Of a stretch of DNA of 64,000 bases, positions 1 to 11,552 are shown one piece after another (position 1 is the stretch's first letter; every line of letters starts with the position of its first letter). The DNA is from Isoetes taiwanensis (Eukaryota > Streptophyta > Lycopodiopsida > Isoetales > Isoetaceae). The notes beneath the pieces are model-generated. The model did no database searches and was not told the DNA's origin. It was given only the letters and a program-made list of their open reading frames with translations. A program made the translations under genes and the position numbers. The stretch is from assembly GCA_021234155.1 (NCBI GenBank), contig JAJEKV010000059.1:973844-1037843 (forward strand). The letters are read 5' to 3'.

Positions 1-138
1 GCGCAGCAATTATTCTAGATCAATGGCCTTCCAATCCTTGGACTGGCTATGTCTAGATAATTTTAGAAGCATAAATTTACCACGGCTAGCATTAGCATTA
101 GCTTCTCTTATTCTTGGTAGCCTTTTAATATTTGGTTA

Positions 139-265
139 TTGTATTTGGTGATGGGGCCTAGTCCCCGGGTTTTAGATGGGCTGTTGCCCTTGCATGTGCC
201 GTCCCATAACCCGTTGGGTTCCCGTGGACGTAAAAATTCTTATCTTATCTTATCTTATCTTCATA
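139..265 (+). repeat. Dispersed non-LTR-like repeat with (CTTAT)n tail, copy A
   Basis: A short block ending in CGTGGACGTAAAAA is followed by about five CTTAT units (238-261). A related block lies in the opposite orientation near 13.5 kb, with the shared core CCGTGGACGT and a different pentamer tail. A conserved 3' end plus a variable short tandem tail is typical of the 3' end of a SINE or LINE. No RNA polymerase III boxes are clear, so the class is open. Confidence 0.5.
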
Positions 266-269
266 TCTT

Positions 270-1400
270 CTTATATAATAAGTTTTTAATAAATGTAATG
301 AATCAAAATGCAAATCTGATGGTTTAGATTGCTTCTCTAGATCCGACGGCCTATATTAATTAGAGTTAGGGTTTGATGCACAGAAAGTTGAGAGCTGGGG
401 GATTCACTGACATGAGGCCGCATTTGGAAAGCTAGGTTGTTCACCTTGATCAACACAGTTTAGTTTGCTTAGTGGATTTGACTGAGTCAAACTTGATTTT
501 TCTATAGAGCAGATGGTAAATTGAGTTAATTATATTGGTAAGGTTTAGGCAATTTATAATTGGACAGTGTCAATTTAGTGAAGCAAGGTAAGATATCTTA
601 TAGCCTTGGCTAACAAAACTTTATGTTGCCGGATCTGTCGAACTCATGCCATTCTTAGTCCCCAAACGCTTACCCAGCTAGCAAATGTGACATTATCACA
701 GCCTGCTAATGGCTTGCAGACCAAAATATGTAGATTTAGGCAGATATTCCAACTAAAGGACAACAGACATACTCATTGTCAGATGCATTTGGAGAATCTG
801 GATTATTTCCAAATTCTCTGAAGCTTTGTCTACATATAACAAAAATAATTCCCAAAGCACTCTATATCGTCTGCTATATATCTAGGTAATAATTTGCAAA
901 GAATGATAAATATAAGTATATTGCTAGAGCATAATGCTAGCTTTGAAGGAAATGCTAGGCAAATATGAAAAAGGGGCAAAAGTAGTACAAGAGATGTACT
1001 ACATGAAAAAATACCCATAAGAAAACATGGAGATGAGTGTGAAGATTCGAAAAATGCAACAGGGTTTTCATGAGAGACTAGAACACTCACAAAGATCCAT
1101 AGAAGAAAAAAGAATACTTATGGAGATAAGATGGGAATCAACATAGTAAGGTTAAAGGCCTAAACAAGCCACGAGTATGAAAGCTTGAGTTTTGAAGAAG
1201 GAGAAGTCACAAAGATATCATGGGACAAGAATGAAAGGGTCAAGAGGAAAAAATCCTTTTAAAAGCAGAGTGGCAAAAGACACGGAAATATCCAAGACAA
1301 AATACCCCAAGGCGAGGCATGGATGAGAAGATAGTGGAAAAGGCGCTCAAAACCTTTCTCATTTTTATGTATACAGGGAAGGCAACTAGATTGCCTTTCC
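270..1400. other. Non-coding AT-rich interval
   Basis: Only short open frames without recognisable domains. A promoter-style word, TCCGACGGCC, lies near 343; a similar word is repeated three times near 36.9 kb. Nothing else was recognised. Confidence 0.4.
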
Positions 1401-1404
1401 TGTT

Positions 1405-1660
1405 ACGTGGAAAACACTTAAGCATCATTATGCGCCCAGTAAAAATCTTCAGAATGCAAGGTAAGTTCTTGGAATGCAGGGTAAAAGGGCCGGAATGTGG
1501 GGTAGATCCTCAGAATGCAAGTAGAAACGTTGCAGCAGCCCACCGTAGTAGCTCCGTTCTTCAGCAAAAATTTTTACTTGCATTCTTGTTTTGAAACACC
1601 GCCACGTGGCATGCTTCTATTGGCGGATGCGGCAGAATGATGCTTAAGTGTTTTTTACGT
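1405..1660. mobile_element. MITE-like element with ~25 bp terminal inverted repeats
   Basis: The left end reads ACGTGGAAAACACTTAAGCA and the right end, reverse-complemented, reads ACGTAAAAAACACTTAAGCA, followed by a further shared CATT. The 256 bp element has no coding capacity. A perfect G-box palindrome, CCACGTGG, lies inside near 1602. The target duplication is not clear, so the superfamily cannot be assigned. Confidence 0.6.
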
Positions 1661-1662
1661 GA

Positions 1663-2980
1663 AGAGAATAAGGAGTAAAGATTCGAATGGAGAATCCCCA
1701 AGCGGTATACCTGTGAAGACTTACAATGGAATTAAAGAAAAAAAAGGAGAATGGATTCGAAGAAAGCCCTTGGAGTAAAAGTAAAATGAGTGGAGAAAGC
1801 CATTGAAAAAGAACAAAAGTATTGGTAACAAAAAGAAATTTTGGACGACTCAAATTGTTGGACAAAAAAACATTGACCAAATTGGAAGGACGTATGCACG
1901 AAAAGCCAGTTTTGGCATGCCATTTTAGATTCCTAAGGGCTTTTGGGAAATTAATAGATCAGACATTGTTATGGATTTGCTCAATTTGGGGCCAAATGTG
2001 GCCCATCATCGGCAGATCCTTCAGCCCGCAGGTAATCTCTCTTTTCCATTTTTTCTGTTCTGGTAAGGAGCGAATTAAAATACTATCATCGTCTTTATCA
2101 TTGTCTTCAAAATTTTGCCTCCTTTTGCAACAATAGATGGCTAGTATGAATACTGGCCTAAGACAAATTTTTTATCTAATTTCTTATCTAAATTTCCCAA
2201 CTTCTCTTCTGATTCCTCGATTTCTTCCAACACGTTTAGAAGATTTATGAAGGCCAACACAGAGTGTGGTATATCCTTGCTGGTAGATGCTCTTTGATTT
2301 TTGTAATCTATGGGCGGTGCAATTAGCAGATGCATCTGGACTGAAGATGAAAGCAGGGGCAATCTTTCTTTGAGTGTTGGTATGTCTTATATTTTAATTT
2401 TTACTTAATGTGGTTTTGAATGTTTAGTATGCATTTCCTTTGCTTTTGCATATATATCACATCTAAAACTTTCTTCTGATGTATCTTAAGTAAAGTTAAA
2501 CAACTTGACCTTATAGAAAATTATTTTATTCCATCTATTACTTTTATTTCTCATTATTGTTTCCCAGATCTATGAGGTTAATCAAAAAGAGACCTAATGG
2601 TCCTCTTACATATAAATTTGCTCAGATAAACTTCTCTGATGCCTTATCACAGAAGCATATCGGTTAGTTTATATCTTAAATCTGGCCAAATTCTCCTTGT
2701 AGATGTTTTTACATATCGTTTATGGCACATTACAAAGATGATTGCTGATAAGATTTTGGTTTCTATAGTGAAAACTTATGCATCCTTGACGTTGCATTGG
2801 TACTGGTGCTAATGCTGAGCAAATAGTTGACAAGCAAAAAGAAAGCCGAATTAGAGATCATATTATATATCTCTTGCACTATCCATCTAACATCAAGTAT
2901 GTATGTAGATCTTCCATGCTCATTACCTTTATTCATTATTTTAATCAGGATCTAATCTCTATTATTTAATTAGTTATCTG
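1663..2980. other. Non-coding AT-rich interval
   Basis: No open frame with recognisable similarity and no clear repeat structure was found. Confidence 0.4.
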
Positions 2981-2984
2981 TGTT

Positions 2985-3872
2985 TCTGTATGGGGTCAAG
3001 ATCTGGGGCCCAGTGATTTCCCTCGCTACTTGGAATGACTTGGAGCAGGTGCAGAAAACTTTCTTGGCACGGGCCCTGGGGTGAAGTCCACAGTCCCATA
3101 CCAGATACTGCTGTAAGAAACAGGTTTCTTGCCTCTTCAAAGGGGAGCCCTTGACAGACATTTCATCTACTTCCAGAAGGTGATCAGCATGGACGATGCT
3201 CGTCTCTCTAACCTCGCTTACACTGTGGCAATGGGGTCTCAACGCCTAAAAGCTTGCTGGCGGGAAAAGAGAGCTCAGTGGCTGGCTAGATGGAATGTGC
3301 AGGAGCACAGGTGCATCCGAGTGCAAACGGAGGCAGATCGCCACACTCTTAGACAGTACCTTGACATATGCTTCCTCAGCAAGCTATGGGATGCCAGCGC
3401 CCTTGGACAGGTCAAGACGACATATTATCAATGCCACATAAATCCCATATTAGGGCGGGGCCTGCAATGCTACCTGCGCACTCATCTACCCATGAAAAAG
3501 CACAGATCCATTGCCTCTATCCGCACAGGTGTACACTATCTCCGGATTGAGACGGGGAGATAGATTGGGGAGCCACGTCAGGAGAGGCTTTGCCAACGCT
3601 GCCAGGTTGGAGCTGTGGAAGACGAATGCCACACCCTTCAGAGTTGTCTGGCATATGAGGACATTCGGATATGCTATGGTGAGCTTGTCCGCCCTGGCCA
3701 GCCCTTGCATGAGATGCTGAGCACGAGCTCGATACGAAGGTTGGGATCATACCTTCAAGAGCTCATGGATCGCCGAGATAGCGACAAGGTGGACAAAATA
3801 GCCCTTGTGGGCATCTTCATAAACAGAAACATGCTATGGCCCTTGTAGGCATCTTTATAAACAGAAACATAC
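2985..3872 (+). pseudogene. LINE retrotransposon, 3' end of the ORF2 polyprotein (decayed)
   Basis: Translation gives the stretch downstream of a non-LTR reverse transcriptase: LYGVKIWGPVIS, then an LEQVQKTFLARALG segment and an ETGFLPLQRGALDRH segment. Near 3591 comes a terminal zinc-knuckle-like motif, CQRC followed by ECHTLQSC (CX2C...HX4C), as at the C-terminus of many plant LINEs. The reading frame is broken: one base is missing near 3083, a TAA stands before ETGF, and the frame shifts again near 3560. The upstream endonuclease and catalytic RT domains are absent, so this is a 5'-truncated copy. The 3' end reads GTGGACAAAATAGCCCTTGT and ends in CATAAACAGAAACAT. The tail unit is partly duplicated (3795-3870), and the same tail occurs again at 4.63 kb. 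Confidence 0.75.
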
Positions 3873-4567
3873 ATGTTCTAAGAGAGAAGCTTATCCCCGG
3901 GATGAAAACCTCGCCTTTCAGGTTTTCGAGAAAACCCTAAAACTAAACAACCATTTAAGAGATGTTATACACAATAGAAAAGAAAAGAAACCCTCATGCC
4001 TACCGGCCTTTTTGGGTTTACAGATACATTGAAAAGAAAGGCCACAAGCAAATTTGATTTGCCGGCTATATGGAAACTTGAAGGCAGGCAGCAGTTCTAC
4101 CATTCAAACATCGTAAACTCAATTGCGTCATCCTGCAAAAGAATAACACGAGTAAGACAAGACCCAGGGCCCACTAGCACCAAAGGTTACCAACATAAGC
4201 CACCAAGGCTTTAAGACCGTAAAACAGCCACCAAGGCTTCCAACCATAAATAAGCCACCAAGGCTGTAAAACCATAAGCCAGTAGTCACATATTGATATA
4301 AGCCACCAAGGCTCCATATCAACCAATTCAATAATAAGCAAAGCAGGTCGTATTGACAAACTCAAGTAGGAAACTGGAGCAAGACGCTAATGTAGTAGCA
4401 AAGGAAAAAAAGAAAAGAGGGATGGTTTTTTTTTTTGGGGGACTCAAGAAAATTCTAGTGTGGAGATGCGCACAACAGTGCTAATGCAAGGAACGTGAAG
4501 GCCAAGCTATAAATAAGGCAAGATCCTCGTAGTTGCTAACCGCCCGGGACACTTGTCCCCTAGCTCT
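3873..4567. repeat. Interval with four copies of AGCCACCAAGGCT
   Basis: The 13-mer AGCCACCAAGGCT occurs at 4198, 4226, 4253 and 4301. Each copy is itself a small inverted repeat (AGCC...GGCT). The block CCTCATGCCTACCGGCC near 3991 has a close relative near 15837, so part of this interval is a dispersed repeat. No gene was seen. Confidence 0.55.
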
Positions 4568-4618
4568 AGAAGTCCATTTACCATCTATTCATTGAAAACG
4601 AAGGTAAATGGGACTTCT
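4568..4618. repeat. Hairpin with ~15 bp arms
   Basis: AGAAGTCCATTTACC (4568-4582) is matched by GGTAAATGGGACTTCT (4603-4618), with one extra G and a 20-base loop. It lies just upstream of the second LINE-tail copy. Confidence 0.6.
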
Positions 4619-4623
4619 ATAGC

Positions 4624-4806
<183 letters not shown>

Positions 4807-4867
4807 AACATGCTGATAAAGAGGCAAAAAGCAGGAAAATACGACTTTGGTGTCTTCCGACAAGGTA

Positions 4868-5275
4868 TCAATAGAAGAGATTTTGAGCAAAGTCAAGTCC
4901 CACGGCATACGTAACAGAAAGCTGCTCCCTCAAAGTTGGGCATATATAAGCATCTTTAGCTGCTTCCGACTTCCAACGACCATGAACTTTGAAAAGGCGA
5001 TCAGGGATGTCAAAGGCGACAGCAATCGTAGCACCACCCCTCCTTCTAGAATGAGTACCAAAGGCAGTGGGGTCTTCTTTGATAGCAAGCAAGCAATGGC
5101 GAAATCATGCCCGCAACGTAGACTATGAAATAGGCTTATGATGCTTCCGAACAAAGGACCCCCAGCAGGACCATCTACCTCTCTATTTCTGGCAAGTGAA
5201 ATAAGTTGTTCTACTAGAGCTGTAGGATAGTATGGTCCATTGCAGTGTGTGACTGAGACCCACAGCAAACCTATT
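4868..5275 (-). pseudogene. Tyrosine recombinase (phage-integrase-fold) C-terminal fragment
   Basis: The minus-strand frame 5092-4868 contains FGTHSRRRGGAT, then a PDRLFKVHGRWKSE block and an AKDAYICPTLREQLSV block. These fit the catalytic end of a tyrosine recombinase: HxxR (HSRR), a His/Trp position (HGRW) and a plausible nucleophile Tyr in AYICP. Upstream, in another frame, a PTALVEQLISLARN stretch followed by GGPLF matches the region preceding the HxxR box in this family. A frame change near 5100 and stops in the linker show decay. Known relatives are single-domain recombinases of DIRS-like and other eukaryotic YR elements. No RT was found next to it. It abuts the LINE tail/GATA array and is distinct from the recombinase gene at 22-29.6 kb. 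Confidence 0.7.
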
Positions 5276-5381
5276 CCTGTCACGGTTTTTCCCCCAAACA
5301 ACCCTTCGGGAGGGGGGGAGGGGGTTAACCCGGACAGTAATACGCTTGCTGTGCCCCCGTTTGCAAAAATATGCTGCACAT

Positions 5382-5440
5382 ATGCAAGAGATATATGCTG
5401 CACATATATCTCTTGCATGCATGCATGCATTGCATGCATT
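5382..5440. repeat. Perfect 16 bp hairpin followed by GCAT repeats
   Basis: ATGCAAGAGATATATG (5382-5397) and CATATATCTCTTGCAT (5403-5418) are exact reverse complements around the loop CTGCA. A run of GCAT units follows. Confidence 0.7.
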
Positions 5441-5559
5441 TTCTGGGGCTCTTCGTTTGGGATCACTATTTCTTGCAGGTTCTTTATCGACTTCTCATCT
5501 GCGTTTTCTCCTCTCTCAATAGTTCTCTTGACTCCCATCCATCCTCCCTTAATGTGTAT

Positions 5560-6455
5560 ATTATCGTAACTGTTGTTTTTTATCGCGTGGCATGCATGAC
5601 CTTGCCCAATTCTTATGGTCCAATCTTCGCCAATCGCTGCTCGATCTGTTGCGAGGCGATCAGGTGTACAAATACTTGTTTGATAAAGGCATATTTTCCT
5701 AGAACTTTGTTGAATCCGAGTTCTTTGGCATTCAGCCAGGTCACGTGCAAATCCACAGCAAGTGGAAATCCCTCTGAGTTAGGATGGTTTATCAGGCAAT
5801 TCTGCCTACCTCTTCAAGAGATTCCAGAATTTAAATCTCCCCTCCGAACCTGGCCTTTTGTGCTTATTATAGGCCCGCTTCCTTAGAACGGTATTTGCTG
5901 GCCTATACAATCTATATATCGACCAGTTTTGTCCTGTCAGAGGTAGATGTGCACTAAAATCATGACATCCTGGCTTGATCACACTTCATAAAGAATTCTT
6001 GGTGCCAAATTAAGATGCCCCTAAGCAGATCCGAAGTAGTGGAGATCTTTTAATCCATTAATCTGAGACAGGAATGACCCAAAAACCCCCAGGAATCTAG
6101 AACAACATGCCAGAATTGTTTTTGGGTTGCCCCTAGGGGGGCAAACCCTTGTTTAGGTGGGTTTATGGCATATCCAGGCATATGCCAGCATATACCTAAA
6201 ATATTCTAGTGATTTGCTAAAAACCGGCCATTTGCCGATAAATGCTTTCGATCAGTAGCGTTATCTGTTGGTGCTATTGGAACCGCATAACAGGAATCAA
6301 GTTTGATTGTGGATTTAGGCTCGCAAAAGCGCCATAGCCGTGTTTCTTTGGCGTGTTTCTTGAGAAAAAAGCGTGGATAATAGGAGACCAACAACTTTCT
6401 TTATTTTCTTGATTTTTTTGAGGCGGCTCGAAGGGAAGGTAAATCTGACAAAGCT
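5560..6455. other. Non-coding interval
   Basis: One plus-strand open frame reaches 5886 but shows no recognisable motif. Nothing else was seen. Confidence 0.35.
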
Positions 6456-6460
6456 TACGT

Positions 6461-6563
6461 CCGCCATAGCCGTGGATCAAAAGCGGCAGATAGGAAGCCT
6501 GAAGATCGGGGTTCAAATATTGGTGTAAAAAATCGATGGCATTCCGGATCATGGCTATGGCGG
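6461..6563. repeat. Inverted repeat CCGCCATAGCC / GGCTATGGCGG
   Basis: Two 11 bp arms lie about 80 bp apart (6461-6471 and 6553-6563). Variants of GGCTATGG recur between 6.8 and 7.2 kb, suggesting a decayed repeat region. Confidence 0.45.
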
Positions 6564-7436
6564 TAAGAGGCATTCTTCTTTCTCATCCATGGACACCATT
6601 TCGTCCGTTTACGGTATTCCTCGGTAGATCGCCTTTACAATACCGATTCAAAAATCAGGGCAAAGGATTTGGCACGCCTCCAAATCCAACTCCAAATCCA
6701 AAACCTAAAAAGGGCAGTGACGAATTGTATCTCAGCGCCATCGCCTAAAAGACACTTTTTTTACTTGCCGTGAGGATGAGGACGGCGTGATTCGAAGTGG
6801 TTACAAATCGAATCTTTGAAACGGCTATGGATTACAACAGAAATTCCCATGGTAATAGGGGTATTGTTTTTCCCTGTTTTATTTCCTTAAGGTAGTGCGA
6901 GAAAATTGATGTGCCGGAATGGCTGCCCCTTATTATTACTTTACTGTAACATTTGGGGGCTGCCGGGTTAGGGATTAGTTATGGCGTTATTTCGCTGCTA
7001 GCTGGAATCTAATAGAGAGGGCTCCTTGCTTGGATGGAAAGAAGCGCTTGATTGAATTGGCTTTGTGTTGTGGGAAAATGTTAAAGCGGGATAAGGATGA
7101 AAAATGAGACCATATTTTTGCCACATCTTATCTGTCGGATTAGGTTGTATCACCTATGGCGGGGCTATGGTTTATAGAATTTAAGGCTTAGATTTTTCAC
7201 ATTTCCCATCTATTACTAAAGCATTACGCACTCTGCTAAAGAGATACATTGGCAAATCCCTCGTTATTTGGCGACTATTGGATAAGAGATTAAAATTTGT
7301 TCACAACAAAGGGACGATAGATTTGTTATAGAACAAAAATTCCTTTCAATCGATTCTATCTTAGTAAAGCATCGCAAAATGGTGAAAATAGTCGAAAATT
7401 GTTCATGATATAAAGCGAGAATTTGGCCTTTCTCCG

Positions 7437-7556
7437 GTAGAAACTATGGATGTCAATTTCCCTTTGTATCTTGAAGGATAACAATGGATCGCCTTTTCGG
7501 TGGTAGAAACTATGGATGTCAATTTCCTTTGTATCTTTAAGGATAACAATGGATAC
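7437..7556. repeat. Tandem duplication, period 66 bp
   Basis: A GTAGAAACTATGGATGTC unit starts at 7437 and again at 7503, with a few differences. The interval 6.57-8.97 kb around it shows no gene. Confidence 0.7.
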
Positions 7557-8978
7557 GACGGCGGATGAAATAATTTTATTACTACATTCACTTTGCCAAC
7601 ATCTTTTTCAATACCACTAGGCTAATGGAATTACGAGCACATCACCTACCATTGTTGTTTTTTACGTAAGAAAATGGGGGACTAGGCTATTACAACATGG
7701 TGAACCTTGCTCACCCTTGGACTCTTGGGCGCGATTGGGCTATCACAACATCTTGAATCTTGCTCTCCTTAGGGTGCTTTCCCATGGGCAGACATGAGAC
7801 CTAGATGAGGTCGGACCTAGGTCAAAAAATAATCGTCGGGATTACTTCCCAAATGAGGTTCTTAACCTCGGCCATTTTAGGTTTTAGCTCATGGGAACAT
7901 CGGAATAACATATACGGACCTTGAAACCCAGGAGGTTTTTGCCCATGGGAAACCACCCTTAGACTCTAAATGCGGGGACTAGAGGACTAAGCTATGACAA
8001 GAGGATTCTGAGGACTAGGCTATTAGGGTGCATTTCCATGAGGCGTCTCGACGACTGCTTTGGCCCACGTGCACCCAAGCCGGGGCATTTTTGTGGCCGA
8101 GGTTTCATGGACTCTGGCGGCCGGACTTTATGCACGAATGTCAATTATATTTGAAGCTAGGCATGAATATCAACATACAAAAACGCCGGAAAGACTGGTG
8201 GTCTTGTTGGAGACTGACACCTTTTCTTTGTATTACCTCAGGTGGTTTCCTTGGTTAGTTTGTTTGTGTAATTCCTTGAGTTCTGTAAAATGCCGACTAA
8301 AGAACTGATTTATAAGTCACCCCTGTAGCTACTATGGTTCTCGTGCTGCTTGCAATGTTCCCATGCTTATCAGGCTTTTTTTTTTTAGAAACTTGAAATC
8401 TCAGGAAGGTGACATCCTCATTTTTGAGGAATTGAATCAGAAAAGATTTGTTGGTGTTACAAGAACAAAAGACTGGCAGTATATTGTGCTTAATGTGAAC
8501 TCCTGACAAAACATGTATTTCCATTCTCTCCTCTATTAGACTTGTCCTTATGCTTCTGCCATCCTTGTTTCATGCTAAACAACAAAGATCTCTATTGTTT
8601 TCAAATAAAAATTTTGATTGATTACAAAAACATGACTTCCAAGTATGATTTAAGCCACTTCACCCTTCGGCCATGGAGGGCAACCCTCCGTGCGTAGCAC
8701 CTTGTTTCGTGTAGATATCCATCCAATTTTGGTCTATGTTTTTTTGTCCCAACAATTTGAGTTGCCCAACAATTTCTCTTTGTTACCAATAGTTTTGTTT
8801 ACTTCAATGGTTTTCTCCTGACCATTTGACTTTTACTCCAAGCCCGGGGGGGTTGCACTCAGTAAAAACCATAGAAAATATGTGAGTGTATGGGAGGGGT
8901 TTTTTTTTTTGGGGCCAAAACTGTACCCATATATGGGAGGGGATGTTTTTCTTGCTTGAATTCCATATATATATATTA

Positions 8979-9006
8979 CTAGAAAATGTGCCCAGCGTTG
9001 CTGGGC
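8979..9006 (-). mobile_element. Helitron 3' terminus (minus orientation), copy 1
   Basis: Read on the minus strand, a perfect hairpin GCCCAGC-AAC-GCTGGGC (9006-8990) is followed after seven bases by CTAG (8982-8979) and then T. That is the diagnostic Helitron 3' end: a short hairpin about 11 nt from a CTRR terminus, inserted before T. The body would lie to the right of 9006. I could not place its 5' TC end and saw no Rep/helicase coding sequence, so it is non-autonomous or truncated. Confidence 0.7.
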
Positions 9007-11540
9007 TTTTCGTCGGGCATATATTTAGATACTAATAAAGATGGTTGACTTAAAATGAGAACATCTAAAAGGGCAAAAACTATAACCATAGAGATGTAAA
9101 AGCTCGAAATTATGCCAAGCCCGACTATGCCCCGAGCCTATGTTCAATAACTATTGCACCTACGTATGTACAATATCTATTAGATGTTGGGGGTAAAAGA
9201 TTTGTGCAAGTGTAAATATGTAAGAGGTCAAAAATTATGCTTAATTGTGCAAATGCATTCAAACACCCCTTTTTCTATGCTTATTTTTTCCTTTTTCTTT
9301 GATTTGAAAGACTGTATCTGAAAGATTGTATTGCTGAAGCTTTCCTATGCGCAAATATATTGCAAAATGTAAATAACGTTTTGATGGCATAACAACGTAA
9401 TTGTGCTTGTATGTCTCCACCAATGTTCTTATATCATACTTTATCATATATCATAATAAATGTTGCTTTAAAGTCCTCTGGCAACAAAAAAAAAAAAAGT
9501 TTAATCTTAAAAAACTTCATAATATTGAGATAAAAATCCCTAATGGTTACATTAGACCCCTAGACTCTCTTTGGTTTTATGTCTTAAAAAAGTAAAAGAA
9601 TCTCTAGGACGTCAGTCAATGATCTCTTCTGTTATAAATCTTTGGCTCTCAACACTTTCGTATAAGACTTACAGAGATGATACACAAGCATGCAATTATC
9701 TCATTCTCCCGGCTCTTATACACACGTTAAAGAATAGAGGATAAGTCCTAGTTTGTACAATAAACTAAATCTGCAACAAGGAAAAAAACATTTAGTGATA
9801 CAGTTTGTTTCAAGTGTCAAAGAAATGGATAAATCATTGGTTTTGCTTACAAAGGCCATATATTGGTGGCAGATGTGCGAGTTTAGCATATGCAATACCC
9901 TGCATTAGCAGAACAGAATGTCAAAATACCATAGTTGAGATGAATGATGTATAAACTTCAAGTAATAGCAGAAAAAATGACAAATGTGTCTTGAAGAAAA
10001 TGTAAAAGCTCAGTACAAAACAAATGATGTTTCAAGGAAGACCATAAGGCCATCATATTTAGAATAGAAAGAACATAAAACCAATGCATGTGCTGCAGTA
10101 TGATCTGTTGAAAATACAAGGTAATGATCACCTGAGGAATAGTCAGGCTTGCAATAGTGATTCCAGAGATAAGATCAGCCCTAAGATCAGTAAAAGTATA
10201 TTTAGGAGCCCAATCCAGAATACTGAAAACATGGGACTTATAGATGCATGTGACTTATAGATGCAAAAGGAAAATGCATATTATAGAGCCGTTTGTGATG
10301 TATTTTTCTCCACATTTTCTCGCAAATTTAGATACATCATTTATTTTAAATTATGTGGAGAAAATACCGTATAGATGAAATTTTGTAATATCGTTTCTCC
10401 AGCATTCCAAGAGTACAGCAAACCTACATGCCCATGCCCATGCCCCTGCAGGAAGTTGATTGACTAAAAACAAAGAGTCAAAATGCATGTTGAGAAAAAT
10501 CAAATTTAAGAAAATCTTACTCTCACTTGTCTACACATTATCACTAACACCTTCAAATCATCTAGCAAGTATAATTATTTAATTTCTTTCATATAATTTA
10601 GGATTTGATTGAAATTAGTCTTTCTCCCTGCTGTCTCTCGCCAAGCTGTCCTCATGCAAAACATTGTACTTATTGCCTCTTTAGCCTGTATTAACACATC
10701 TAGACATTTTTGCATTTGATTATCCACACACTTTAATCAAACTTAAAACAAAATTGATACCTTCTTTGCTCCTTAAGGACTTCTTCCTCTTGCAGAAGCT
10801 TCTGACCTTTTACATATGTGTTGTATTTGGAAGACTGAAGGCAATATGCACAATCTTCTGAGCACCCACCAGTTTTAACAGACATCGAAGTGCGTTGTTG
10901 AACCTCCCAAAACTTATGCGCGTGTCAATGAACCCATTAGGGCGGATTTGGAGTCTCAAAACAGCCTCCTATCAGCCATTCCACGTCATATTTCCGCTCC
11001 TTTTTCCCCATTCCACCTAGGATACCAAACTCTCATAATTACAGATTTACTCGGAATATTCTTCCGGAATAAGGGGGATCACACATTCATGGCACCATAT
11101 GTATTTAATTCTGTTGGTTGTCAGACAGAATGATGCAACACGTGGCGCTTCTCAAAAGCCACTTGCATTATAGCATACCGGCAACACACGACAGTTCTCT
11201 TGGTTTGTCATATACCAAGCGTGCGCATCACCGATTCTTGTCTTGCGCTATTTTCATTTAGAGGCCATGCCCATACAAGCTTCCCGCCTTCTACATTTCA
11301 AAATTTGAATGTGTAGGTTGAAGCTTTGTATCAAACTTTCATCTCGAGACGCTGCGACTGCGCCTTAAAAGTTCGTAAACCGGGATCTTTATTTCATCCC
11401 AATACAGGCTTTCCGCCCCCTACAATTCGAAATTTGAATTTGCTTAATGTATAAAAGCATGGATTGTAGGAGAATAGACTTTTTGATTTCCATATGCACG
11501 TTGCAAATTTCAAAAATGAGGCTAGTAAGACATTCGGCTC
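9007..11540. other. Non-coding interval, probably containing the body of Helitron copy 1
   Basis: AT-rich, with no recognised coding region. A 12 bp inverted repeat (TTTTCTCCACAT, 10303-10314; ATGTGGAGAAAA, 10353-10364) is present. Confidence 0.35.
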
Positions 11541-11552
11541 ACACGAAGCGAA

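Noticed and set aside
5100-5538. Long minus-strand frame opposite the GC-rich 5.3 kb block
   Set aside because: Only its PTALVEQLISLARN part is recombinase-like; the rest shows no motif and the long frame does not carry the catalytic box.
8374-8386. Poly-T runs as terminators (also 8900, 33470)
   Set aside because: In eukaryotic AT-rich DNA these are not evidence of termination; no RNA polymerase III gene precedes them.
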